A stretch of 64,000 nucleotides of DNA, taken from positions 342,876-406,875 of the forward strand of contig NZ_JAETZZ010000004.1 in assembly GCF_022627325.1 (NCBI RefSeq), given 5' to 3'. The stretch comes from Pseudomonas putida (GTDB lineage Bacteria > Pseudomonadota > Gammaproteobacteria > Pseudomonadales > Pseudomonadaceae). Shown here piece by piece: positions 15,230-23,594 of this stretch (position 1 is its first letter; each line of letters begins with the position of its first letter). The notes beneath the pieces are model-generated. The model saw nothing but the letters and a program-made list of their open reading frames with translations. It was not told the origin of the DNA and ran no database searches. A program made the translations under genes and the position numbers.

Positions 15230-16380
15230 CAGGCGAGCAACCGCACCAGGGTCTGGTAGTAGATCTCGGTCAGCAGGTCGAGGTCGCTGGCCAGGATGCG
15301 TTCGTCGACCTGGTGGATGGTTGCATTGACCGGGCCCAGTTCGACGACCTGGGTGCCCATGGTGGCGATGAACCGGCCATCGGACGTGCCCCCGCTGGTG
15401 GACGGCTGAGTATCACGGCCGGTGACCCCCTTGATGCTGGCCGAAACGGCATCGAGCAGTTCACCGGGCTCGGTGAGGAATGGCAGGCCCGAAAGCGCCC
15501 AGTCGATCGACCAGTCCAGTTCATGCTTGTCGAGGATTGCCGAGACTCGCGCCTGCAGGCCTTCGACCGTCGACTCGGTGGAGAAGCGGAAATTGAACAG
15601 CGCGGTCAGATCACCCGGCACCACATTGGTGGCGCCGGTACCGGAATTGAGGTTGGAGATCTGGAAACTGGTCGGTGGGAAGAACGCGTTGCCTTCATCC
15701 CAGTGTTCGGCGGCCAGCTCCGCCAGTGCTGGTGCGGCCAGGTGGATCGGGTTGCGTGCCAGGTGCGGGTAGGCCACATGGCCTTGTTTGCCGCGCACGG
15801 TCAGTTTGGCGCCAAGCGAGCCACGACGGCCGTTCTTGACCACGTCACCGAGCAGGCTGGTGCTCGACGGCTCGCCGACGATGCACCAGTCCAGGCGCTC
15901 GTTGCGCGCGATCAGGCGCTCGACCACAGCCTTGGTGCCATGGTGTGCCGGGCCCTCTTCATCGCTGGTGATCAGGAACGCGACCCTGCCGCGGTGGTTC
16001 GGGTAGTCCTGCACGAACCGCTCACTGGCGACCACCATGGAGGCCAGGCTGCCCTTCATGTCGGCAGCGCCACGCCCGCAGAGCATGCCATCGGCATCGA
16101 TCAGTGCCTCGAACGGCTCATGCTGCCACTGCTGTACCGGGCCGGTAGGGACCACATCGGTGTGGCCGGCGAAGCACAGCACCGGCCCGTCCTGGTGACC
16201 ATGGGTGGCCCAGAAGTTGTCGACGTCTTCGATGCGCATCGGTTCGAGCTGGAAGCCCACGGCGCCCAAGCGGTTCATCATCTGCGCCTGGCAATCGGCG
16301 TCGACAGGGGTGACCGAGGGACGACGGATCAGGTCGCAGGCCAGTTGGAGGGTGGGCGAGAGCTCGGCTGGGGCCGTCAT
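15229..16380 (-). CDS. dapE: Succinyl-diaminopimelate desuccinylase DapE
   Basis: Hydrolyses N-succinyl-LL-diaminopimelate to LL-DAP and succinate in lysine and peptidoglycan precursor synthesis. The 383-residue M20-family dinuclear zinc enzyme shows the metal and catalytic motifs [25 protein letters not shown] and [14 protein letters not shown], a dimerisation domain with [16 protein letters not shown], and the C-terminal [13 protein letters not shown] and NATIHQVDE. The Shine-Dalgarno GGAG is 6 bases from the ATG. dapD and dapC lie elsewhere in this window, so three enzymes of the succinylase branch are present here, though not in one operon. Confidence 0.97.
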   Translation of the reverse strand: MTAPAELSPTLQLACDLIRRPSVTPVDADCQAQMMNRLGAVGFQLEPMRIEDVDNFWATHGHQDGPVLCFAGHTDVVPTGPVQQWQHEPFEALIDADGMLCGRGAADMKGSLASMVVASERFVQDYPNHRGRVAFLITSDEEGPAHHGTKAVVERLIARNERLDWCIVGEPSSTSLLGDVVKNGRRGSLGAKLTVRGKQGHVAYPHLARNPIHLAAPALAELAAEHWDEGNAFFPPTSFQISNLNSGTGATNVVPGDLTALFNFRFSTESTVEGLQARVSAILDKHELDWSIDWALSGLPFLTEPGELLDAVSASIKGVTGRDTQPSTSGGTSDGRFIATMGTQVVELGPVNATIHQVDERILASDLDLLTEIYYQTLVRLLA

Positions 16381-16460
16381 GGGGAACTCCGGGGCAAGGC
16401 AAGGCGGAAAAACGAGGGGCGTTATCTTATATCAAACAAGGTTTGTCGGCACGGTGCTTT

Positions 16461-16477
16461 GGGCCGCTGCGCGGCCC
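16461..16477. terminator. Hairpin after the ndvB-like gene
   Basis: GGGCCGC (16461-16467) and GCGGCCC (16471-16477) form a 7-bp stem around TGC, directly downstream of the ndvB stop codon on the minus strand. There is no T-run, so termination is only suggested. Confidence 0.4.
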
Positions 16478-16485
16478 CGCGATGC

Positions 16486-19077
16486 TCAAGCCTCTTGAGG
16501 CTCGGCCATTGTGTGCTCGGGCTTGGGCAGCGACGACAGCAGTGCCATTACCAGCGCCGCCAGGTAGGGCAGTGACTGCACCAGCAGCATCGCGACCCAG
16601 AAGCGCATGTCCGAGCTCGGCAACCCTTGCACCAGGTAGATCCCGGCTGCCGCTCCCCACAGCAGCAGCATGATGAACAGTTCTTCGCGCGCTTCGGAAA
16701 TCGCGACCAGCAGCCCATGGCTGTCGGCATTCTTCGGCGTGCGGAAGAACGGCATGCTGCTGGTGAAGAACCCGTACAGCACCGCCTTGGCGATGGTGTG
16801 CGACAGTGCCAGCCCCGCCAGGGCCGCTGCGAATGCGTCCTTGAGGTTGACCCCGACCGCCCGGCGGTAAAGGAAGATGATTTTGGCGACCTTGAAGAAG
16901 AACAGCGCCAGTGGCGGGATGGCGAAGATCATCAGGGGGGGATCGACCCGGTGCGGCACGATGATCATCGCCGCCGACCAGAGCAGGGCACCGACCGTGA
17001 AGAAGATGTTCATGCCATCGGCGACCCAGGGTAGCCAGCCGGCCAGGAAATGATAGCGCTGGCCACGGGTCAGCTCGCTGCCCTTGCCGCGCAGCAGGGC
17101 GGCGGCGTGGTGCTTGATGATCTGGATGGCGCCATAGGCCCAGCGGAAACGCTGCTTCTTGAAGTCGATGAAGGTGTCGGGCATCAGGCCCTTGCCATAG
17201 CTGTTGTGGGCGTAGGCAGCCGACAGGCCTTTCTCGAACACCCGCAGGCCCAGTTCGGCGTCTTCGCAGATGCACCATTCGGCCCAGCCCAGTTCTTCCA
17301 GCACGGTGCGCCGGGTCATGGTCATGGTGCCGTGCTGAATGATCGCGTCACGGTCGTTACGGGTGACCATGCCAATGTGGAAGAAGCCTTTGTACTCGCT
17401 GTAGCAAAGCTTCTTGAAAGCGCTCTCATGCTGGTCGCGGTAGTCCTGGGGCGACTGCACTACGGCGATCTTCGGGTCGGCGAAATGCGGCACCATGTGC
17501 TTGAGCCAGTTGCGGTCCACGCAGTAGTCCGAGTCGATCACTGCGATCACTTCGGCATCCTTGGCGGTGTGCGGCAGCAGGTAGTTCAGCGCACCGCCCT
17601 TGAACCCGGCCAACGGCGCGACGTGGAAGAACTTGAAGCGCTCGCCGAGCTTTTCGCAATGGGCCTTGAGCGGCTCCCAAACGGCTGGATCCTTGGTGTT
17701 GTTATCGATCACCAGCACTTCGTAGTCCGGGTAATCCAGGGCGGCCAGGGCGTCGAGCGTCTGTTTGACCATCTCGGGCGGTTCGTTGTAGCACGGTACA
17801 TGCACCGAGACCTTGGGCCGGTAGGCGCTGTCGCCCTGCACCGGCAGAAACTCCCGGCGACGTTTGTGAATCCACACCGCCTCGGCCAACTCGTGCGCCT
17901 CGGTCAATAGCACGATGAACACGCCGAGCGCGCCCAGCGCCAGCAGCACGCCGACAGTCAGGCTGAACCAGGTGCTGTATTGCTGGCTGTAGTCGTAACC
18001 GATCCACACCAGCACTGACCCACAGAGGAAGGTGATGAAGGTGAGGAACGTTCGCCCGCGTTGGCGCAAGGCCGAGCCGTCGATCAGCAATATGGTCAGG
18101 GCGATCATCGCCAACACCACCGAGGCGACCGCCAGCGCACGCCATTGCGGTATCGCCACCACCGGCCCTTCAAAATTGAATTTTTGCTGGCGTTGGGCAT
18201 TGAATACGCCCCAGTAGGCGCCCACCGAGCCCTCGTCACTGGCTTTCCAGGGTTGGTCGTAGGCTTCGATGACGAAATAGTTGTAGCCGCGGCGGTTGAG
18301 GGTGTTGACCAGCGTGCGCAGGTAGATGGCCTGGTCGGCCTGGGTAGCGTCGGCGCCGCCGCGCATGCGGCCGTTGCTCGGCCAGCCGACTTCCGAGAGC
18401 AGCAATGGCTTGCGCGGGAATTGTTGTTTCAGCTCACGGGCCCGATCCAGGACGAACTCCACGGAATCCTTCATGGGCACGAACTCCCAGTAGGGCAGGA
18501 TGTGCGCGGCGATCAGGTCGACATGCTTGGCCAGTTCCGGGTGTTCCTTCCAGATGTGCCACTGTTCACTGGTGGTGACCGGCACCTTGACTGCGGCTCG
18601 CACCCGGTCGAGGTACTGGATCAAGGCTTCGGGCGTGACTTCTTCGCGAAACAGCGCTTCGTTGCCGACCACCACGCGAACCACACTGCGCGAGGTGTTG
18701 GCCAGTTCGATGGCGGTGGCGATCTCTCGCTCGTTGCGCTCCAGGTCCGGGCTGATCCAGATGCCCAGGGTGACGCGCAGCCCAAGCTCTTCAGCCAGGC
18801 GCGGGATATCGGCCTGGGTGCCTTCGACGGTATAGATACGGATGCTGTCGGTCAGCTTGCTCATCTGCTCCAGGTCTTGGCGCAGCTCGGCGTCGCTTGG
18901 GTATTGGCCTTTTTGCGGGCTTTCCCCCAGGCGAAATGGCGAGTACGAGAAACCTGATATCTGCTCAGGCCAGGCCGGCGCAGAAACCGGCCGATTGACC
19001 AGCGCCCAGAACCCGGTGAACAGTGCGGCGATGGCCAGGACAATCACCAGGTTCAAGCCGAATTTGCGAGATGACAT
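16486..19077 (-). CDS. ndvB: Cyclic beta-1,3-glucan synthase-like protein (GH17 plus GT2), NdvB
   Basis: An 863-residue inner membrane protein resembling P. aeruginosa NdvB, which makes periplasmic glucans linked to biofilm antibiotic tolerance. After an N-terminal anchor (residues 9-27) comes a periplasmic GH17 domain with acid/base E140 (VVVGNEAL) and nucleophile E229 (LLLSEVGWPS). Membrane helices follow at about 310-400, then a cytosolic family 2 glycosyltransferase domain (about 420-650) with VIDSDYCV (D-x-D), CEDAELGLR and the QRFRW motif, then more helices to the end. All residues expected in both active sites are present. It is divergent from tcdA. It could also be called a beta-(1-3)-glucosyltransferase without a specific glucan product. 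Confidence 0.85.
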   Translation of the reverse strand: MSSRKFGLNLVIVLAIAALFTGFWALVNRPVSAPAWPEQISGFSYSPFRLGESPQKGQYPSDAELRQDLEQMSKLTDSIRIYTVEGTQADIPRLAEELGLRVTLGIWISPDLERNEREIATAIELANTSRSVVRVVVGNEALFREEVTPEALIQYLDRVRAAVKVPVTTSEQWHIWKEHPELAKHVDLIAAHILPYWEFVPMKDSVEFVLDRARELKQQFPRKPLLLSEVGWPSNGRMRGGADATQADQAIYLRTLVNTLNRRGYNYFVIEAYDQPWKASDEGSVGAYWGVFNAQRQQKFNFEGPVVAIPQWRALAVASVVLAMIALTILLIDGSALRQRGRTFLTFITFLCGSVLVWIGYDYSQQYSTWFSLTVGVLLALGALGVFIVLLTEAHELAEAVWIHKRRREFLPVQGDSAYRPKVSVHVPCYNEPPEMVKQTLDALAALDYPDYEVLVIDNNTKDPAVWEPLKAHCEKLGERFKFFHVAPLAGFKGGALNYLLPHTAKDAEVIAVIDSDYCVDRNWLKHMVPHFADPKIAVVQSPQDYRDQHESAFKKLCYSEYKGFFHIGMVTRNDRDAIIQHGTMTMTRRTVLEELGWAEWCICEDAELGLRVFEKGLSAAYAHNSYGKGLMPDTFIDFKKQRFRWAYGAIQIIKHHAAALLRGKGSELTRGQRYHFLAGWLPWVADGMNIFFTVGALLWSAAMIIVPHRVDPPLMIFAIPPLALFFFKVAKIIFLYRRAVGVNLKDAFAAALAGLALSHTIAKAVLYGFFTSSMPFFRTPKNADSHGLLVAISEAREELFIMLLLWGAAAGIYLVQGLPSSDMRFWVAMLLVQSLPYLAALVMALLSSLPKPEHTMAEPQEA

Positions 19078-19209
19078 TGTCGTCCATATCTGTCGAGGTA
19101 GTAGGACATTAAAGCAGGATCAGTAGGTGTTTTCCTAACGATAGAGGTCATCGGCGCTGCTGGCCTATAATGCGCGCCGTTTTGGCGGTATGAGCTTCGG
19201 GGTACGAAC

Positions 19210-20019
19210 ATGAGCACAGAAGATCCACGCTTTGCCGGCGTTGGCCGGCTGTACGGCGACGAAGGGCTGCAACGCCTGAACCAGGCCCACGTGGCGGTCG
19301 TCGGTATCGGCGGGGTGGGCTCCTGGGTGGCCGAGGCGCTGGCGCGCAGTGGCGTGGGTGAGATCACCTTGTTCGATCTGGATGATGTCTGTGTCAGCAA
19401 CACCAACCGCCAGGCCCATGCCCTGGAAGGGCAGGTGGGGCGCCCCAAGGTCGAGGTGATGGCCGAGCGTCTGCGTGCGATCAACCCGGCCTGCACAGTG
19501 CATGCGGTGGCTGACTTCGTCACCCGCGACACCATGGCTGAGTACATCACCGAGCAGCTCGATTGCGTCGTCGACTGCATTGACAGCGTGATGGCCAAGG
19601 CGGCGCTCATTGCCTGGTGCCGGCGGCGCAAGATCGCGATCGTCACCACCGGTGGCGCAGGTGGGCAGATCGACCCCACACAGATTCAGATCGGCGACCT
19701 CAACAAGACCTTCAACGACCCGCTGGCATCGCGGGTACGTTCGACCCTGCGGCGTGACTACAACTTTTCGCGCAACGTCAGCCGCAATTACGGGGTGCCG
19801 TGTGTGTTCTCCAGCGAACAGCTGCGCTACCCCAAGGGCGATGGCAGCGTGTGCCTGCAGAAGAGTTTCGTGGGGGAGGGTGTGCGCCTTGACTGCGCCG
19901 GGGGCTTTGGCGCGGTGATGATGGTGACGGCGACCTTTGGCATGGTGGCGGCGAGCAAGGCCGTGGAAAAGCTGGTGGCTGGCGCCCGGCGCCCGTCAGA
20001 GCGGGTCAAGGCCGAGTGA
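19210..20019 (+). CDS. tcdA: tRNA threonylcarbamoyladenosine dehydratase TcdA
   Basis: ATP-dependent cyclisation of t6A37 to ct6A in tRNA (formerly CsdL/YgdL), an E1-like adenylating enzyme. The 269-residue protein has the nucleotide motif VVGIGGVGSWVAEALARSG near residues 32-50, the E1 signature FDLDDVCVSNTNRQ, and the later DCIDSVMAKAALIAWC. It is convergent with the csdE-csdA pair, whose sulfur-transfer proteins are functionally tied to TcdA in E. coli. A -10-like TATAAT sits at 19166-19171 upstream. Confidence 0.94.
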   Translation: MSTEDPRFAGVGRLYGDEGLQRLNQAHVAVVGIGGVGSWVAEALARSGVGEITLFDLDDVCVSNTNRQAHALEGQVGRPKVEVMAERLRAINPACTVHAVADFVTRDTMAEYITEQLDCVVDCIDSVMAKAALIAWCRRRKIAIVTTGGAGGQIDPTQIQIGDLNKTFNDPLASRVRSTLRRDYNFSRNVSRNYGVPCVFSSEQLRYPKGDGSVCLQKSFVGEGVRLDCAGGFGAVMMVTATFGMVAASKAVEKLVAGARRPSERVKAE

Positions 20020-20026
20020 GGCGCAC

Positions 20027-20064
20027 GGCCGAGCTGGGTTCAGTGGTCTGAAACCAGCTCGGCC
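20027..20064. terminator. Hairpin at the tcdA/csdE convergence
   Basis: GGCCGAGCTGG (20027-20037) is perfectly complementary to CCAGCTCGGCC (20054-20064). The right arm lies in the last codons of csdE. It could stop both converging transcripts, but no T-tract is present. Confidence 0.45.
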
Positions 20065-20450
20065 ATGCGCAGCAACACTGCATGCAGGCCATTGCTGCGC
20101 GATGGCGACAACTGCCGCTCCAACCCCAATTGGGTAAACCATGCGCGCAGGTCAAGCGCTGCCAGTTCGCGGCTGTCCAGGCCTTGCACCCGCACCAGCA
20201 GCACTGCCAGCAGGCCACGCAACAGTCGCGCATCACTGCTCGCCTTGAACTGCCACTGGCCGTCGTGCTGTTCAGCTACCAGCCATACCAGGCTTTCACA
20301 GCCGTGCACGCGGTTGTCCTCGCCTTTTTGCGTATCGCTCAGCGGTTCCAGTTGCTCACCCATCTGCATCAGAAGCCGGGCACGCTGCTCCCAGCCGCGG
20401 GCCTGCTCGAAACGCTCCAATACTGCCTGGGCGCGTACTGGCAGGCTCAT
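20040..20450 (-). CDS. csdE: SufE-like sulfur acceptor CsdE
   Basis: Accepts persulfide sulfur from the cysteine desulfurase CsdA and passes it to downstream proteins. The 136-residue SufE-fold protein has the acceptor cysteine in the loop VHGCESLVWL (C51), after LEPLSDTQKGEDNR. The start overlaps the end of csdA by 4 bases, so the pair is translationally coupled. Pairing with the neighbouring desulfurase and with tcdA on the opposite strand supports CsdE over SufE. Confidence 0.9.
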   Translation of the reverse strand: MSLPVRAQAVLERFEQARGWEQRARLLMQMGEQLEPLSDTQKGEDNRVHGCESLVWLVAEQHDGQWQFKASSDARLLRGLLAVLLVRVQGLDSRELAALDLRAWFTQLGLERQLSPSRSNGLHAVLLRMAELVSDH

Positions 20451-21652
20451 CGCAACAGCTCCAGGCCTTGATCGAGGGCATCGAAGAAACGTTGCAGGTC
20501 ATCGCTGTCGTTGTACATGCCCAGCGATACCCGAATCGCGCCTTCGAGCCCCAGCCCCTTGAGCAGTGGCATGGCGCAGTGATGGCCGGCACGTACGGCA
20601 ATGCCTTGCTCTGTCAGCAGGTGGGCGATGTCGGCATTGTGCACGCCTTCGATGACAAAGCTGGCCAAGGCAGCCTGTGGCGCGCCCAGCACCCGCACCC
20701 CATCACGGTCGGCCAGCCCGCGCAGCAGGTGATGATGAAGGTGGGTCTCGTGGTTCTCGACGGCCTGGCCATCGAGGCTGGCCAGGTAATCGAGCGTCGC
20801 CCCCAGGCCGATCACCCCGGCGATCGGCGGGGTGCCAGCCTCGAAGCCCAGCGGTGCGGGGCGGAAGCTGGCACTCTGGTAGTCAGCCAGCTGTACCATT
20901 TCACCGCCGAACTGCCAGTGGCGCAGCAGTTCCAACGCCTGCGCACGGCCATAAAGTACGCCGACCCCTTCCGGGCCATACAGTTTGTGGCTGGAGAATA
21001 CGTAGAAATCACAGCCCAGTTGCTGAACATCGTGGCGGCCATGCACCACACCCTGGGCGCCATCGACCACCGTCAGCGCCCCTTGGGCCCGTGCATGGGC
21101 GAGTAACGCTGGCAGCGGCTGCCAAGTGCCGAGCACGTTGGACAACTGGCTGACCGCAAGCACGCGGGTACGCGGGCCAATCAACTGCAGCGCCTGCTCA
21201 AGGTCGATGCGGCCATGCTCATCCAGTGGCAGCACCACCAGGCGCAGGTTGCGCCGCCGCGCCAGTTGCTGCCAGGGCAGCAGGTTGGCATGGTGCTCCA
21301 GCGCGCTCACCGCGATTTCGTCGCCTGCCTCGAAACGGTGTTCCAGGCCATAGGCCAACAGGTTCAGGGCCGACGTGGCGCCGTGGGTGAAGATGACCTG
21401 CCGCGATTGCGCAGCGTTGAGCCAGGCGGCGACCTTGTCGCGGCTGGTTTCGAACGCCTGGGTCGCCAGTGCGCCCGGCAGGTGCTGGGCACGGTGCACA
21501 TTGGCTGCGCCGTGGCCGTAATAGTGGCTCAGGGCATCGAGCAGGGCCTGGGGCTTCTGGGTGGTGGCAGCGCTGTCCAGGTAGGTCTGGTGCTGGCGTT
21601 GCAGGGCGTCGATGGCGGGGAAATCGGCACGCCAGGGGGAGGGCTGGAACAT
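20447..21652 (-). CDS. csdA: Cysteine desulfurase CsdA
   Basis: PLP enzyme of the class V aminotransferase, group II desulfurase type, about 401 residues. Recognisable are the N-terminal YLDSAATTQKPQALLDAL, the RQVIFTHGATSALNLLA cofactor region, VVDGAQGVVHG, the PLP-lysine in FSSHKLYGPEGVGVLYG, and the C-terminal catalytic loop RAGHHCAMPLLK with the persulfide cysteine. I use the ATG at 21650-21652 (MFQPSPWRADF). An in-frame GTG six bases earlier is possible, and neither has a strong Shine-Dalgarno. A terminator separates it from dapD upstream. Confidence 0.93.
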   Translation of the reverse strand: MFQPSPWRADFPAIDALQRQHQTYLDSAATTQKPQALLDALSHYYGHGAANVHRAQHLPGALATQAFETSRDKVAAWLNAAQSRQVIFTHGATSALNLLAYGLEHRFEAGDEIAVSALEHHANLLPWQQLARRRNLRLVVLPLDEHGRIDLEQALQLIGPRTRVLAVSQLSNVLGTWQPLPALLAHARAQGALTVVDGAQGVVHGRHDVQQLGCDFYVFSSHKLYGPEGVGVLYGRAQALELLRHWQFGGEMVQLADYQSASFRPAPLGFEAGTPPIAGVIGLGATLDYLASLDGQAVENHETHLHHHLLRGLADRDGVRVLGAPQAALASFVIEGVHNADIAHLLTEQGIAVRAGHHCAMPLLKGLGLEGAIRVSLGMYNDSDDLQRFFDALDQGLELLR

Positions 21653-21674
21653 GATCACGGGGCCTGGAATGAAA

Positions 21675-21706
21675 ATCGGGTCTGGCGTGAGTGCGCCAGA
21701 CCCGAT
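21675..21706 (-). terminator. Rho-independent terminator of dapD
   Basis: ATCGGGTCTGGCG (21675-21687) pairs over 13 bp with 21694-21706 around a 6-base loop, and on the minus strand the stem is followed by TTTTC. Confidence 0.8.
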
Positions 21707-21734
21707 CTTAACACTTCGAACCCTTGGGGAGTTC

Positions 21735-22769
21735 TCAGTTGTGGGCGTGCAGCGCCTCGTTCAGCTCGATCGCCGATTTGTGCGTCTTGCACTCGACGGC
21801 GCCGTTGAGCGAGTTGCGGCGGAACAGCAGGTCGGTCTGGCCAGCCAGGTCGCGCGCCTTGACCACTTTGACCAGCTCATTGTTTTCGTCGAGCAGGTTT
21901 ACCTTGGTGCCGGCTGTGATGTACAGGCCAGCTTCGACGGTGTTGCGGTCGCCCAGCGGGATGCCGATGCCGGCGTTGGCGCCGATCAGGCAACCTTCAC
22001 CGACCTTGATGACGATATTGCCACCACCGGACAGGGTGCCCATGGTCGAGCAGCCGCCGCCCAGGTCCGAACCCTTGCCGACGAATACACCGGCCGATAC
22101 ACGGCCTTCGATCATGCCCGGGCCTTCGGTGCCGGCATTAAAGTTGACGAAGCCTTCGTGCATGATGGTGGTGCCTTCGCCGATGTAGGCGCCCAGGCGC
22201 ACACGGGCGGTGTCGGCGATACGCACGCCGGCCGGGACCACGTAGTCGGTCATCTTCGGGAACTTGTCCACCGAGAACACTTCCAGCAGCTCGCCTTTGA
22301 GGCGCGCCTCCAGTTGCAGTTCGGCCAGCTCTGCCAGGTCGACGGCGCCCTGGTTGGTCCAGGCGACGTTCGGCAGCAGCGGGAAGATGCCTGCCAGGCT
22401 CACGCCGTGCGGCTTGACCAGGCGGTGCGACAGCAGGTGCAGCTTCAGGTAGGCCTCTGGGGTCGATGCCAGGGCAGCGTCTTCGGCCAGCAGGGTGGCG
22501 ACCAGCGGCTTGTGGCTTTCGGCCAGGCGGGTCAGCAGGGCTGCCTGAGCGGCATCGATGCCTTTGACGGCTTCGGCCAGTTGCGCGGCCTGGGCATTGC
22601 TGAAGGTGATGGCGTGGTTGCCACCTTCATAGCCGAGGATCGGCGCAACAGCGGCGACCAGCTCGGCGCTCGGCTTGAGCAGCGGCTGTGCGTAGAAGAC
22701 TTCCAGCCAGGTGCCCTGGCGGTTCTGGGAGCCGACACCGAAGGCCAGGCTGAACAGGGTAGTGGACAT
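21735..22769 (-). CDS. dapD: Tetrahydrodipicolinate N-succinyltransferase DapD
   Basis: Transfers succinyl from succinyl-CoA to tetrahydrodipicolinate in the lysine/DAP pathway. The 344-residue protein is the longer Pseudomonas-type DapD, with a large N-terminal domain and a left-handed beta-helix made of hexapeptide repeats (VRIADTARVRLGAYIGEGTT and on through GGGNIVIKVGEGCLIGANAG). It probably acts as a trimer. A GAGGT Shine-Dalgarno precedes the ATG. The ArsC-like gene lies just upstream on the same strand. Confidence 0.96.
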   Translation of the reverse strand: MSTTLFSLAFGVGSQNRQGTWLEVFYAQPLLKPSAELVAAVAPILGYEGGNHAITFSNAQAAQLAEAVKGIDAAQAALLTRLAESHKPLVATLLAEDAALASTPEAYLKLHLLSHRLVKPHGVSLAGIFPLLPNVAWTNQGAVDLAELAELQLEARLKGELLEVFSVDKFPKMTDYVVPAGVRIADTARVRLGAYIGEGTTIMHEGFVNFNAGTEGPGMIEGRVSAGVFVGKGSDLGGGCSTMGTLSGGGNIVIKVGEGCLIGANAGIGIPLGDRNTVEAGLYITAGTKVNLLDENNELVKVVKARDLAGQTDLLFRRNSLNGAVECKTHKSAIELNEALHAHN

Positions 22770-22811
22770 ATGATTACCTCGTGCGAAATAGGGGGCGATG
22801 CGTAGATGGAC

Positions 22812-23159
22812 TCAGGCCAGCGCAGCGGCGTACAGGTCAGGTTTGAAACCGACCAGGGTGCGCGCGCCAAGGTCGAGCACCGGCCGCTTGATCATCGACG
22901 GCTGGGCCAGCATCAGCTCGACGGCCTTGGCCTGGTCGAGGTCGGCCTTGCTGGTATCGTCGAGCTTGCGGAACGTGGTGCCGGCACGGTTGAGGATCAC
23001 TTCCCAGCCGTGCTCGTCGCACCAGCGGTTCAGGCTGTCACGGTCGATGCCTTGAGTCTTGTAGTCATGGAATTCGTAGGCGATGGCTTGATCTTCGAGC
23101 CAGGTGCGCGCTTTTTTCATGGTATCGCAGGCTTTGATGCCGTAGAGCGTGTAGGTCAT
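22812..23159 (-). CDS. ArsC/Spx-family thioredoxin-fold protein (YffB-like)
   Basis: About 115 residues of the arsenate reductase-like family, closest in pattern to YffB/PA3664-type proteins. The N-terminus reads MTYTLYGIKACDTMKKARTW, with a single cysteine in ACDT in place of the C-x-x-C of Spx regulators. Then follow YEFHDYKTQGIDRDSLNRW and the conserved RAGTTFRKLDD. The true function is uncertain, and arsenate reduction should not be assumed. I start at 23157-23159 because the fold begins there. In-frame ATGs at 23168 and 23198 would add non-conserved residues. It lies 42 bases upstream of dapD and may share its transcript. Confidence 0.85.
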   Translation of the reverse strand: MTYTLYGIKACDTMKKARTWLEDQAIAYEFHDYKTQGIDRDSLNRWCDEHGWEVILNRAGTTFRKLDDTSKADLDQAKAVELMLAQPSMIKRPVLDLGARTLVGFKPDLYAAALA

Positions 23160-23594
23160 TGTGTGCATTGGGGTCACAGGCTGCCCCAATCTCTCCATTT
23201 CCGAATGTCAGTCACGCGATTATGCGGGAACGATCCTCGGTGCGCCACGCCCGAGGCGCCCTGACGGCGGGTCAGGATGTGTCTTGAGCGACCAAACGGT
23301 GAACCGGCTGGATGATTTCATTGCCCTATTGCTGCCTGGCTGTGCGCAGTGGGTAGGTGCTCTGCAAGTTCAGCCAGCACTCGGGGGTAGGCGTATGCAA
23401 GTGCAGGATTTCATTGCAACTGTGGATGCAAGCGTCAGCACCACCTCGTTAGGCGGGTATCATCATGTTACATATTCATGCACCGCCTGCGACTTTCGTG
23501 CAGCGGCCCAGGGTTGCCACACAGCGCTAACATGTTGTTTCCATGGCGGTCTTTCGCCTGGATTGATTTCGGTTCACAAAGGAAGCTTTAACGG
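23160..23594. other. 435-base intergenic region
   Basis: No convincing gene on either strand. It carries the divergent promoters of the ArsC-like/dapD pair and of the antiporter gene. I see no tRNA, integrase remnant or long repeat. An AGGAAGC sequence shortly before 23595 is the antiporter Shine-Dalgarno. Confidence 0.5.

Noticed and set aside
15313..16575. A 420-codon plus-strand frame across dapE
   Set aside because: dapE is intact on the other strand with all metal-binding motifs. The plus frame shows no domain.
18061..18957. A 298-codon plus-strand frame opposite the ndvB-like gene
   Set aside because: The GH17 active site and helices of ndvB are on the minus strand, and the plus frame is its shadow.
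22812..23159. Arsenate reductase of an ars operon
   Set aside because: Only one cysteine in the active loop, no arsR or arsB nearby, and it belongs with the dapD neighbourhood as in other pseudomonads.
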